A stretch of 9,591 bases of DNA, from NCBI GenBank assembly GCA_009930445.1, contig RZYD01000070.1, positions 1 to 9,591 of the forward strand. Direction: 5' to 3'. The translations under genes were made by a program, and so were the position numbers. Below, piece by piece: positions 1-7,998 of this stretch. How positions within the stretch are numbered: the first letter of the stretch is position 1; the number at the start of each line of letters is the position of its first letter. Below the pieces are notes generated by a model, which was not told the origin of the DNA, ran no database searches, and saw nothing but the letters and a program-made list of their open reading frames with translations. The DNA comes from Bacteroidia bacterium. Lineage in GTDB: Bacteria > Bacteroidota > Bacteroidia > Bacteroidales > BM520.

Positions 1-1595
1 CCCTTAACATCGATGGAAGCATATACATCGACGGGGAGATACGGTTTAAAAGGCTCCCGCTTTCCCGAATACCAAAGCATCAGAACACGACGGGTTAGTT
101 CAATGAGCGTATTATTGCTTTCAATATGTACCTGCTTACGCAGAAAATGAATCAGTTTATCGTTGCGGTGCGATAGTTCATCCATACTGGTAGTAACCTC
201 CCTGATTTCCCCTTCCGCACCGATTTCATTAAAATAAACCGGAAAAATCCGGGTAAGCTGTTTGACCTTTTTGTACAGTGGGGCAATATTTGAATTGAGA
301 ATCTTCGTAATATCCCGCTGAAACAGGTCGGTATCATTAATATAGATTCCACCCAGCCGCAGGTTAACAATAAGCGCTGCCAGTAATTTTTCAGGAATTA
401 CAGCAGAAGACTCAATAATTTCAAGCCAAACCCGAATATTCTTAAGATGATTGGGATTAATATGCGTTTTCCAGTCTTTTCCCACATAGGCCAACCCTGG
501 CGTTTCAAAACCGAATTGAATCAGGCGTTTCTCAAACTGATTCACAAGCCAGCGGTTTTCTGAATCATCTCTACGGATAATTTCAACTCCGGCGGTCTGA
601 ATACAGTCGAGGATACCATCCATGTGGTGTTCACGAAACTCTTCGAATAATTCAAAAAGCTCCTGAATAAATCCATCCAGACGGGTGGAAGGCAATGTAG
701 TCAGCAAATTTTTCAACAAACGGTTAATATCCCCCAACAGGCGGGTATAGAGGTGAGCCATACCCGGAAGATGCAATAAATAAAAGGTATAATAAAATCG
801 ATCGGAAAAATCGCTAAACGTTTGCGCAAACCGTCGGAACTCGATGGCAATATCGCCGTATGCCGGGATCGTATGAATGCTTTGATGAATGTTCTCACTC
901 TTCTCAATTTCATTCAGGTAACCCATAAAAAAACCATAGTTCAGGCTCTTTATGTCCTCCGAAGAGTCCTTAACCAGCATAGTTTCACGGGAGGCATACC
1001 ATTCTTCAATGCGGGAAGTATCACGCCAGAAGATAAGATGTGCAGTAAACACATTTTTCAGGATTTCACCGGATAGAATAGCTGCCTGACCTGAGATATG
1101 GGCAACCCCCAGATGTTTACTAAACCAATTTGTACAATACATATAAGCATGGGACGCGGCATCTTGCTTATTGGCGATGACTTCGAGCGCGTAAACCAAT
1201 TCTGCCCCGGTATCTGCATCGTCGGCTAATAATTTATCCACGAATTCAAGCAATGTTCGCAAAAGGTTGATCTTAATGCTTTCGTCCACCTTTTCCCCGA
1301 GGATGGTACCGGCCATATCACAAAATCGCTGTCTAAAGCGAACAGGATCCGGCGCAGCGGAAAAAAACCAAAAATCAGAAAGTAAAAGCTGACGCAACAG
1401 CGAAACGACGACTTCACGGTTCGAAAAGGGATGAAAATACTCCTCAACACATTCACGGGTGCGTTCCAAAATGCCGGGATGAGAGGCGGAGAAATCAATA
1501 ATACACTGGTAATCAATCGGTATTACCAACTTATCCGTACGCGTCTGCTCCAGGTTAGCCTGCAATGCACCTGATTGTATCTCTTTCTTTATCAT
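1..1595 (-). CDS. Large protein, N-terminal 531 residues only; possibly N-terminal region of a PEP synthase/PPDK-like protein
   Basis: The minus-strand frame is open from an ATG at 1595 to the left edge, so the C-terminus is missing. An in-frame TGA lies 12 codons upstream with no other ATG between, which fixes the start. The protein begins MIKKEIQSGALQ, is soluble with no signal peptide or membrane helix, and reads as a helix-rich protein. Recognisable blocks are NEIGAEGEIREV (about residues 456-467) and HRNDKLIHFLRKQVH (about 476-490), followed by ESNN. These blocks remind me of the N-terminal extension of the ~1,400-residue PEP/pyruvate-binding (PPDK-type) proteins of Bacteroidota. That is a memory-based impression: the catalytic phosphohistidine and PEP-binding domains would lie outside the window. 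A strong promoter sits 40-75 bases upstream, so the gene is probably transcribed independently of the ATP-grasp gene behind it. The reading frame is secure; the function is not. Confidence 0.85.
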   Translation of the reverse strand, partial: MIKKEIQSGALQANLEQTRTDKLVIPIDYQCIIDFSASHPGILERTRECVEEYFHPFSNREVVVSLLRQLLLSDFWFFSAAPDPVRFRQRFCDMAGTILGEKVDESIKINLLRTLLEFVDKLLADDADTGAELVYALEVIANKQDAASHAYMYCTNWFSKHLGVAHISGQAAILSGEILKNVFTAHLIFWRDTSRIEEWYASRETMLVKDSSEDIKSLNYGFFMGYLNEIEKSENIHQSIHTIPAYGDIAIEFRRFAQTFSDFSDRFYYTFYLLHLPGMAHLYTRLLGDINRLLKNLLTTLPSTRLDGFIQELFELFEEFREHHMDGILDCIQTAGVEIIRRDDSENRWLVNQFEKRLIQFGFETPGLAYVGKDWKTHINPNHLKNIRVWLEIIESSAVIPEKLLAALIVNLRLGGIYINDTDLFQRDITKILNSNIAPLYKKVKQLTRIFPVYFNEIGAEGEIREVTTSMDELSHRNDKLIHFLRKQVHIESNNTLIELTRRVLMLWYSGKREPFKPYLPVDVYASIDVK

Positions 1596-1637
1596 AGCGA
1601 AGTTAAAAGGGTTCTGCGGGTAATACCATCACTGAAA

Positions 1638-1668
1638 CAAAGATACAAAGGAAATTATGAACAGCAAA
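1638..1668 (-). promoter_or_regulatory. Bacteroidota-type promoter for the large gene ending at the left edge
   Basis: On the minus strand there is a -33 TTTG (1665-1668), a 19-base spacer and a -7 box TATCTTTG (1638-1645). This is a full match to the Bacteroidota sigma factor consensus TTTG-N19-TAnnTTTG. Transcription would begin near 1630, giving a leader of about 35 bases before the ATG at 1595, with no Shine-Dalgarno sequence. Motif and spacing are seen directly; activity is inferred. Confidence 0.7.
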
Positions 1669-1711
1669 CAAGAAAAAGAAGAATTTTAACTCGTTTATTC
1701 ACAATAAAAAA

Positions 1712-2881
1712 TCAGGATACAGGATAAATAATATCATCCATCGGATCGTGAAGCCATTGTTCCAGTTCGCCTGAATTTTGAGGCGTTGTCATAGCAAACA
1801 GGAAGGCCGCCATTGGAAAAACGTGGTAATCCATTTTACGAAGCGCAAGCACATGGGAAAGCTTTGCCGTCAAACGGTCATAATCCACTTCCACATTGCG
1901 CTTATCGTACTTACGGGGTATATCCACGACCGCCATAATGTAGGTGTTGGGGTTCTCCGTGGCCAGAATAGTTTCCCAATCCGGACTTTCCTGATGCAGA
2001 AAACAGAGATAAGGATTAATATTGAAGGCATAAGAGGCGATATCAGTGGTACAAAACCCGGCAAACCGCATCGGATTTATTTCAATGGGAATAAACTCCC
2101 CGTTTGGGGTAATCCGCATCTCCATGTGCATCGGGAAGTTTGTTATTTTCAATGCCTCTGAAACTTTGGAAAGAAAGGCCTTTACCGGATCCATATAGCG
2201 CTGGATGATTGCATTTGAGGTCTTATATAATCGGTCGCTGTTGTCTTCCGGGCCGGCAAAATCATGCTCCAGAATATTCACAATCACGGGCATTCCATCG
2301 CGATCGAAAAAGGCATCTACAGCAATCTCCGCCCCATCAATATAGCCTTCAATAAGAAAACAATCCAAATCCATCACGGTGTCGGAAAAGGCATCTCCAT
2401 AATTTCGCCGGTCGTTTTCAATCTCCTGCAAAATATCCGGCCACCGATCGTGGGAAAATACCGCCCGAATGCCGATACTCGCAATACCGCGCACTGGTTT
2501 CACCACAAAAGGCGTAGGAATTGAAGTGACATCCAGATGCCCTAATTCATCATAGGGAATCCGGGAATAATAAAACCCCGGATTCATTGCGGCAAAAACC
2601 TCCCGCATACGGTGTTTATCTTTTATACTTCGTATATGGTTGGCAAGTGTTGATTCACCCAGGAAAGAGTAAACCCACGAAGCACTGTCTTCTGAATTGG
2701 AATAGAGCGTAGCTTCGGGGTTATTGCGGTAGGCCGTAAAAAAAACCTCCGGAAGCAACAGGTTTAAGCGGTTGGCGTCGGGGAGCGTATGAACGAAATC
2801 CGTTTCCAGCACCGGAATCTGGTTCGCAATCAACGTATTCAGCAGGTACCCGGATACAAAAGGGCGTTCTAAAATGATCAT
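1712..2881 (-). CDS. Stand-alone ATP-grasp ligase, substrate unknown
   Basis: This 389-residue protein has the ATP-grasp fold used by carboxylate-amine/thiol ligases, which form an acyl-phosphate and couple it to a nucleophile. Visible motifs are the nucleotide-binding lysine in FVVKPVRGIASIG (K128), a second nucleotide-binding stretch LIEGYIDGAEIAVD (E178, E185) and the metal-binding segment HMEMRI...FIPIEINP with E254, E267 and N269. Residues 1-85 would form the pre-ATP-grasp domain; the last ~90 residues form a C-terminal cap I do not recognise. There is no signal peptide, so it should be cytoplasmic. A longer reading from 2968 adds 29 very hydrophobic residues with poor coding character, and that stretch contains a possible promoter box. 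I therefore chose the ATG at 2881, which starts directly with the beta-strand MIILERP. No carrier protein, precursor peptide or biosynthetic partner is adjacent, so the substrate cannot be told. Confidence 0.88.
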   Translation of the reverse strand: MIILERPFVSGYLLNTLIANQIPVLETDFVHTLPDANRLNLLLPEVFFTAYRNNPEATLYSNSEDSASWVYSFLGESTLANHIRSIKDKHRMREVFAAMNPGFYYSRIPYDELGHLDVTSIPTPFVVKPVRGIASIGIRAVFSHDRWPDILQEIENDRRNYGDAFSDTVMDLDCFLIEGYIDGAEIAVDAFFDRDGMPVIVNILEHDFAGPEDNSDRLYKTSNAIIQRYMDPVKAFLSKVSEALKITNFPMHMEMRITPNGEFIPIEINPMRFAGFCTTDIASYAFNINPYLCFLHQESPDWETILATENPNTYIMAVVDIPRKYDKRNVEVDYDRLTAKLSHVLALRKMDYHVFPMAAFLFAMTTPQNSGELEQWLHDPMDDIIYPVS

Positions 2882-2906
2882 CAGCTTTAAAATTTGCGCA
2901 AAGGAA

Positions 2907-2914
2907 CAAAAATA
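2907..2914 (-). promoter_or_regulatory. Possible -7 box for the ATP-grasp gene
   Basis: TATTTTTG on the minus strand matches TAnnTTTG and lies 25 bases before the chosen ATG at 2881. The nearest upstream TTTG (2930-2933) leaves only 15 bases of spacing, shorter than the usual ~19, so the match is partial. It supports the shorter start of the ATP-grasp gene, because the longer reading would run through it. Confidence 0.3.
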
Positions 2915-2992
2915 AGCGCAAACCCGAAACAAAATAAACAGGCAAATCGATAATATACAGATCAACACAATATGATTTTTTTACACCATCGC

Positions 2993-3023
2993 TTGCACAG
3001 AATATGCAAATGAATTACTTTTG
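2993..3023 (+). promoter_or_regulatory. Bacteroidota-type promoter for the histidine kinase gene
   Basis: On the plus strand TTG (2993-2995), a 20-base spacer and TACTTTTG (3016-3023) fit the Bacteroidota consensus TTG/TTTG-N19-20-TAnnTTTG. Transcription would start near 3030, leaving a leader of about 65 AT-rich bases before the ATG at 3096, with no Shine-Dalgarno sequence. It lies in the 214-base divergent region shared with the ATP-grasp gene. Confidence 0.6.
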
Positions 3024-3095
3024 TAAAAAAATAACAACCCCCATTCTGCCTTTCCGGATATTATCTGTTACCTTTATAACGATAATACAATATTC

Positions 3096-4418
3096 ATGAA
3101 GAATTTTATTGATCTGAATACCTTAACGCTGGCAATCCTCCTGATAACCCTTTTTATGGGTGTAATTATCATTGTTTTTGGCGTTTCATGGAAAAATTCA
3201 GTAAACGGAATTACACGTACCGGAACCTCACTGATTGTTATTTCATTTGCGTTAGGCCTTGATACTTTTCTCCCGTTTTTTTCGCACCAGCCAGTGATAA
3301 TCACCCTAAGCACGTTACTTACCCTGCTGGCTATGAGTAACATCTATGGAGGAATAGCCGAATACCATAAAAAAAAGATTCATCTTACTGCCCATATCCT
3401 GCTCCTATCCCTCATCATTCTGAGTTCTGTTTATTTTGGAATTATCAAAGAAAACAGTAGAATACGACTTATTATTTTTTCATTTGCTGTTGCCATGTAT
3501 GCCTTTGGAAGTGGATTACTCTTCCTAAGAGATATTCCTCACTATAATAAGCGACACCATCTTATACTGGGCATCGTATTTCTTTTGTTGATGGTACTCA
3601 ATGGCTACAGGCTGGTATTTCTGATCCTTTATCCGGATTATACCTCAGTGATAACCTATCCTTTGGTGCAGATCATTTACTTAACGGGCAGCATTTTACT
3701 AATTTTAACCTCCGGGATTGGATTAATCGCTCTGGTAAACCGGCAAATACTATCGTTGCGTGATCAATTGCTGGCGGTGATGGCACACGATATAAAAAAT
3801 CCGTTAAATACAATTATCGGATATGCCGAAGTAATTCGTCAGACCCACCTCACCGATGAAACGATCACATCCTACCTCGACCAGATCCGGCATGCGTCGA
3901 ACAAAAGTCTGGAGTTGATAAATAATATGCTGGAATGGACCAGAGTCAGCTTCCAGCAAATCACACCGCACTATTCCTCAATCGACCTTGATCCGCTAAT
4001 CAACGATCTGATCTCCTTTTACACACCATCAGCGACCATCCGGGGTCAAAAAATACTATACGAGGGAACGAAAGGATTGTCGCTTTTTAGCGATCCCATG
4101 TTTATTCACACGATTCTTCGCAATCTGATTTCCAATGCACTTAAATACAGTCCAAATAACAGTAGTATCAGAATAACCAGCGAAATGCAACAGAACAACC
4201 TTTATCTGGCCGTAGAAGATGAAGGGCCGGGAGTTGCAGAAGATCTTATTCAGGCTATTCGTCAAGGCAAAATCCAACCATCGAACTTCAGCCAAGACAA
4301 AAGCGGCAGCGGTCTGGGTCTCTATCTATGCGCATCGTATATCCAACTGCTCAACGGCAGTCTAGAAATCGCCAATCAACAGAAGGGATGCCGGTTCACG
4401 CTCATTCTTCCTGTGTAA
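3096..4418 (+). CDS. Orphan sensor histidine kinase with seven predicted membrane helices
   Basis: This is a 440-residue inner-membrane sensor kinase. Hydrophobic segments lie at about residues 9-30, 42-62, 66-84, 97-117, 122-144, 155-177 and 190-213. A short linker without HAMP or PAS domain leads to the dimerisation/phosphoacceptor helix, MAHDIKNPLN, with H231. The catalytic domain follows: N box RNLISNALKYSP (N343, N347), G1 box VEDEGPGV (D375, G377, G379) and G2 box SGSGLGLYL (G404, G406, G408). All residues needed for ATP binding and autophosphorylation are present. The sensory part is essentially the membrane bundle with short loops, which suggests a signal in or near the membrane or in electron transport; that is inference. 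No response regulator is adjacent, so its partner must be encoded elsewhere. It has its own promoter, is divergent from the ATP-grasp gene, and may read through into gldA 197 bases downstream. Confidence 0.92.
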   Translation: MKNFIDLNTLTLAILLITLFMGVIIIVFGVSWKNSVNGITRTGTSLIVISFALGLDTFLPFFSHQPVIITLSTLLTLLAMSNIYGGIAEYHKKKIHLTAHILLLSLIILSSVYFGIIKENSRIRLIIFSFAVAMYAFGSGLLFLRDIPHYNKRHHLILGIVFLLLMVLNGYRLVFLILYPDYTSVITYPLVQIIYLTGSILLILTSGIGLIALVNRQILSLRDQLLAVMAHDIKNPLNTIIGYAEVIRQTHLTDETITSYLDQIRHASNKSLELINNMLEWTRVSFQQITPHYSSIDLDPLINDLISFYTPSATIRGQKILYEGTKGLSLFSDPMFIHTILRNLISNALKYSPNNSSIRITSEMQQNNLYLAVEDEGPGVAEDLIQAIRQGKIQPSNFSQDKSGSGLGLYLCASYIQLLNGSLEIANQQKGCRFTLILPV

Positions 4419-4615
4419 CCCCTTCTTCGTATAGTTGCCAACAGCAAACATTCCTGCAAAAAAAACCGCCCGTTCAACACGGCATCCCGCCCATCACAGC
4501 GACAATACTCAGATTAATTATCGATACCATGATCCAAAAAAAAGTCAAAATGCGCTCGAATCTATTCATAAAAGGGTACCTTGCTTAATAATTCGCGTCA
4601 ATGTATCCAATTACC

Positions 4616-5728
4616 ATGAAAACGAAACAAATATTCAAATCAGTATTCCCCGGAAAATACATCCAGGGAGAAGGATTACTGGATGAAATTCCTGCACTGC
4701 TTCATACGTTTGGGAACAAACCCCTGATCATTTCCAGCCCTACAGCAAAGAAAAAAGTACTCACCGATTTCGCTGAAAACTATCAGAAAAGGGGCATTTT
4801 AATTGAAGAATTCCAAGGAGAATGCTGTGAAAAAGAATTACAGCGTATAGAAAAGATTGCTATCGCGAATGCCAGCAATGTAATTGCCGGAATCGGGGGA
4901 GGTAAAACCATCGACACAGCAAAAATCATTGCCGATCGTATGGGAATTCCTGTGCTGATTGTTCCGACTATTGCCTCCACAGATGCTCCGTGCAGCGGGT
5001 GTGCAGTAATCTACTCCGAAGAAGGAATATTTGAATCGGTATATTACCAAAAAATGAACCCACAGGTTGTACTGATGGATGTTAGAATTATCGCTGATTC
5101 ACCGGTACGATTTCTGGTATCGGGCATGGGAGATGCACTGGCAACATGGTTTGAAGCCCGATCCTGCCTCCGCACAAAGTCGATGAATGCCTGTGGCGGC
5201 TATAGCACTATTGCAGGAGAAGTTATAGCCAAACAATGCTATAAAACCCTTTTAAAGTATGGTACTGCAGCAAAAATGGCCTGTGAAAATCATATCATCA
5301 CACCGGCACTGCATGCCATAGTGGAGGCCAATACCTTATTAAGTGGAATAGGATTTGAAAGTGCAGGCCTGGCAACTGCACATTCCATACACAACGGATT
5401 ATCCCTGCTGGAAGAAGTACATTCCTTTTATCATGGCGAAAAAGTGGCCTTCGGGGTATTAACTGGGCTTCACCTTACGGGAGCCAGACCCGAAGAAATG
5501 GAGACCGTTTATGCATTTTGCGAATCAATAAATCTCCCCACCACCTTTGCCGGTTTGGGGATCACAGAAGTGAACCGGGAAAAATTATTAAAAGCCGCCA
5601 CCAAGGCATGTGAACCGCAGGAAGGCATTCATCATGAAGCAGAAATTATTACGCCGGAGAAAGTAATGTTCGCTATGCGGGCCGCCGATGCCTTGGGAAA
5701 AAACAGAAAAAAGGCCGGAAAGAATTAA
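4616..5728 (+). CDS. gldA: Glycerol dehydrogenase, NAD-dependent, zinc-containing
   Basis: Oxidises glycerol to dihydroxyacetone with NAD+ (reversible) in the cytoplasm; family members also act on related diols and hydroxyketones. It belongs to the iron-type alcohol dehydrogenase superfamily but is of the zinc GldA branch. The match to GldA is strong throughout: GKYIQG near the N-terminus, the NAD-diphosphate loop AGIGGGKTIDTAK, the substrate-binding TIASTDAPCS, GDALATWFEAR, GFESAGLATAHSIHNG and FYHGEKVAFG. The three metal ligands are present as D173, H256 and H273 (numbered from the ATG at 4616), near the positions known for the Bacillus enzyme. Length is 370 residues, close to the usual ~367. 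An in-frame ATG at 4601 would add five residues; I prefer 4616 because it leaves an N-terminus closer to family length, but either is possible. The lysine-rich tail is unremarkable. The stop is 20 bases from the convergent kdpE stop. No dihydroxyacetone kinase or glycerol facilitator is adjacent. Confidence 0.95.
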   Translation: MKTKQIFKSVFPGKYIQGEGLLDEIPALLHTFGNKPLIISSPTAKKKVLTDFAENYQKRGILIEEFQGECCEKELQRIEKIAIANASNVIAGIGGGKTIDTAKIIADRMGIPVLIVPTIASTDAPCSGCAVIYSEEGIFESVYYQKMNPQVVLMDVRIIADSPVRFLVSGMGDALATWFEARSCLRTKSMNACGGYSTIAGEVIAKQCYKTLLKYGTAAKMACENHIITPALHAIVEANTLLSGIGFESAGLATAHSIHNGLSLLEEVHSFYHGEKVAFGVLTGLHLTGARPEEMETVYAFCESINLPTTFAGLGITEVNREKLLKAATKACEPQEGIHHEAEIITPEKVMFAMRAADALGKNRKKAGKN

Positions 5729-5748
5729 AAAACAGCACTTCGCCCTTA

Positions 5749-6432
5749 TTATTCACTAAAACGATACCCAATTCCCGATTCGGTAACCAACAGTTGGGGC
5801 CGTGAAGGATTATCTTCAATTTTCCTGCGTAGTTGTGCGATAAAAACACGCAGGTACTGGGTCTGTTCTACATAGCCATACCCCCAAACCTCCTTCAGGA
5901 TGTACTGATGCGTCAGTACCCGCCCTGAATTTTTCGCCAGCAGTGCCAGCAGTGAAAATTCAGTGGAAGTTAATTTAATGAATTCCATATTTTTTCGCAC
6001 AACATGACTGGCCATATCAATGGATAACGACCCAAAATACAATATGGCATCATCGCCTGTATGGTCGCTGGACCGGATGGCAGCCCTGATTCGGGCCAGT
6101 AATTCACCGGTACGAAAGGGTTTTGTAAGATAATCATTTGCGCCATTATCCAGGGCCTTTATTATTTCTTCTTCCGAATTGCGCACAGAAAGAACAATGA
6201 TGGGTTTATAATACCATTCCCTTAATTTGGTGAGCACCTCCTGGCCGTCCATATCGGGTAATCCCAGATCAAGGATCACCAACGCAGGATGATGGGTAGC
6301 TGCATCAGTGATCCCTTCCTTTCCGTTCACCGACATTACAATTTTATACCCTTTCTCGGAGAGTGTAATCTCAAGTAACCGGCGGATTTGCAGTTCATCA
6401 TCAATAATCAAAATAACTTCATTTCCATCCAT
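5749..6432 (-). CDS. kdpE: KdpE-type response regulator (OmpR/PhoB class)
   Basis: A 227-residue DNA-binding response regulator. The receiver domain (about 1-120) has the acidic pair D11/D12, the phosphoacceptor D55 in VILDLGLPDMDG, the switch S82 and K104 in YLTKPF. A winged-helix domain (about 130-226) follows, with KLTSTEFSLLALLAKNSGRV and the recognition region YLRVFIAQLRRKIEDN, ending TESGIGYRF. The block from VEQTQYLR to the end is characteristic of KdpE rather than of PhoB or OmpR. It starts 11 bases after the kinase stop codon, so the two are translated from one message and are very probably a cognate pair. Known KdpE proteins activate the high-affinity K+ ATPase operon; here the linked transporter is TrkH, so the target may be the trk genes. 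That is inference. Assignment to the KdpE subfamily is confident; equivalence in function is less so. Confidence 0.92.
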   Translation of the reverse strand: MDGNEVILIIDDELQIRRLLEITLSEKGYKIVMSVNGKEGITDAATHHPALVILDLGLPDMDGQEVLTKLREWYYKPIIVLSVRNSEEEIIKALDNGANDYLTKPFRTGELLARIRAAIRSSDHTGDDAILYFGSLSIDMASHVVRKNMEFIKLTSTEFSLLALLAKNSGRVLTHQYILKEVWGYGYVEQTQYLRVFIAQLRRKIEDNPSRPQLLVTESGIGYRFSE

Positions 6433-6443
6433 ATTCGCTACAT

Positions 6444-7970
6444 TTATACGTTACTAATAGAAGGGATCTCACTGGGAATGCGAAGGGTAAACTGCGCCCC
6501 GCAGGGTGTTACATTAGCAGCAGATACACTTCCATTATGCGCTTCAACAAAACCTTTAACGATCGATAACCCCAACCCAAGCCCCCCGGTTTTGCTTCCA
6601 TCCGCCCGGAAAAACTTGCTAAACACGCGCTCAATATATTTCTCCGGCAAGCCTGGCCCCCGGTCGGTAATATCCATTTTTAACTCTTTGCCCGTATAAG
6701 CTACTGTTAAATCGATTGCTGAACCCGCCGGAGCATATTGGGTAGAATTAAATAAAAGGTTATATAATACCTGCTCCATCAACCCAAAATCTATTTTTAC
6801 TAACGGCATATCCTCCGGGATTAGAACCTGTAACGAAAAAGGTTGAAGCTCTGCTTCTAGATCCTCCAATACTTTATTAATCAAATCATTAATATCACAC
6901 CAGTCAAGGCGAACGGAAATATGACCACTTTCCAAACGGGAGATATTCAACAAGTTTTCGATCAACCGGTTCAGACGCAGTGAAGCTGTAAATATCTCAT
7001 GACAAAGTTCGGACTGGAACCTTGGAGATGGAGAGGAATTCAGGATAGAATCGGAAGCGCCCATTATGGTCGCCACGGGTATCCGAAGTTCATGTGAAAT
7101 AGAATTAAACAACGTCTTATAGAGGCGGTCTGATTCATCGAGAAACCTTACTTTCTGTGCCATTTCACCCAAAAATTCCCTTTCAAGGGCATTGGATATT
7201 TGCGCCAGGAAAGTATCCCAGTACGACTGTTGCTCCTCGGGCACAGGAAGGCTGTTGTGAATTGCAACAACACCCGGGTTTAACCGGGTACCTAAGAGTG
7301 GATAATAGGTCAGCGGGTCGGAAAAAGAATTTTGTGTATAAGCACCAGCAGGTTGTAAATTAGCAAATACCCACATTGCCGTGTTAAAACTCCCGGATAT
7401 GGATAGCGATTCGTCCCTCGTCCATAAACGAACCAACTTATTATTCCCATCCTGAAGAAAAAAGGCAGGCACACCAGAAAAATGACCGACCATTTGGTTA
7501 GCAGCCACTTTCAAAACCTCGTCGGTGCCACTGGCCCGTGAAAGTTCTTTTGTGAGCTGAAATAAAGCATTCGTGCGTTTTTCCCGTTCGCGGGCCACCT
7601 TTTCCTGTCGAATGACCCGTGTAGTCAATATCCCATTAACCAGCGCAATGATAAAAAAAAGGCCAAAAATCAATAAATCCTCTGTTTTCTCGATATGAAA
7701 AGTAAAATGAGGCGGAATAAAATAATAATTCCATAAAACAGCGCTCAAGGTAGAGGCAAGCAATACAGGACCGATTCCTAAAAAAGTGGATATTATGGAA
7801 ACTACAAAAAGCAAAATGTAAGATACCACATGATAGCTTTGGGTGTTGGCGAGCGGAGAACAAAGAATCGCCGTAAGGCCAATAATCAAGACCGATAAAA
7901 AATAAGAACGAATCTTTTTCGTATCCGTTAGCTTGCACCATTTAGCGTGTCTGTCGTTTATCCTTTTCAT
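6444..7970 (-). CDS. kdpD: KdpD-type sensor histidine kinase lacking the N-terminal KdpD/USP half
   Basis: A 508-residue inner-membrane kinase matching the C-terminal half of KdpD. Four membrane helices lie at about residues 20-118 (DUF4118 bundle, with the short NYYFIPPHFTFHI loop typical of KdpD). A GAF-like domain occupies about 130-270. The dimerisation helix carries H293 in SISHELRIPVA. The ATPase domain has N box YNLLFNSTQYAP (N404, N408), G1 DRGPG (D436, G438, G440) and G2 GGLGLGLS (G462-G467). All catalytic residues are intact. Full-length KdpD is about 890 residues; the missing ~390 residues hold the Walker motif and universal-stress-protein domains. A clean ATG and a start 28 bases after the trkH stop suggest a natural short form, not a broken gene; Bacteroidota often encode the N-terminal part as a separate protein. 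It sits between trkH and kdpE on the same strand, which points to sensing of potassium or turgor. Confidence 0.9.
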   Translation of the reverse strand: MKRINDRHAKWCKLTDTKKIRSYFLSVLIIGLTAILCSPLANTQSYHVVSYILLFVVSIISTFLGIGPVLLASTLSAVLWNYYFIPPHFTFHIEKTEDLLIFGLFFIIALVNGILTTRVIRQEKVAREREKRTNALFQLTKELSRASGTDEVLKVAANQMVGHFSGVPAFFLQDGNNKLVRLWTRDESLSISGSFNTAMWVFANLQPAGAYTQNSFSDPLTYYPLLGTRLNPGVVAIHNSLPVPEEQQSYWDTFLAQISNALEREFLGEMAQKVRFLDESDRLYKTLFNSISHELRIPVATIMGASDSILNSSPSPRFQSELCHEIFTASLRLNRLIENLLNISRLESGHISVRLDWCDINDLINKVLEDLEAELQPFSLQVLIPEDMPLVKIDFGLMEQVLYNLLFNSTQYAPAGSAIDLTVAYTGKELKMDITDRGPGLPEKYIERVFSKFFRADGSKTGGLGLGLSIVKGFVEAHNGSVSAANVTPCGAQFTLRIPSEIPSISNV

Positions 7971-7998
7971 CCGTGGTTCTCTTTAGTAACCGAAATTA

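Noticed and set aside
822..1076. Plus-strand open frame of 84 codons
   Set aside because: It lies antisense to the large minus-strand gene, which is open through the whole stretch and has better coding character and a promoter. The product resembles nothing known to me.
1226..1516. Minus-strand open frame of 96 codons with hydrophobic product
   Set aside because: It is in another frame within the large gene at 1-1595, with low-complexity content typical of a frame shadow.
1778..2161. Plus-strand open frame of 127 codons
   Set aside because: Antisense to the ATP-grasp gene, covering its conserved metal-binding motif region. No start signal and no family likeness.
2882..2968. N-terminal extension of the ATP-grasp protein by 29 hydrophobic residues
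   Set aside because: It might suggest a membrane anchor or signal peptide, but it contains a possible promoter box and upstream-like AT-rich sequence. The ATP-grasp fold starts naturally at the ATG at 2881.
4479..4491. Small hairpin CCGT-N5-ACGG after the kinase gene as a possible terminator
   Set aside because: A four-base stem is too short and no T run follows on the plus strand.
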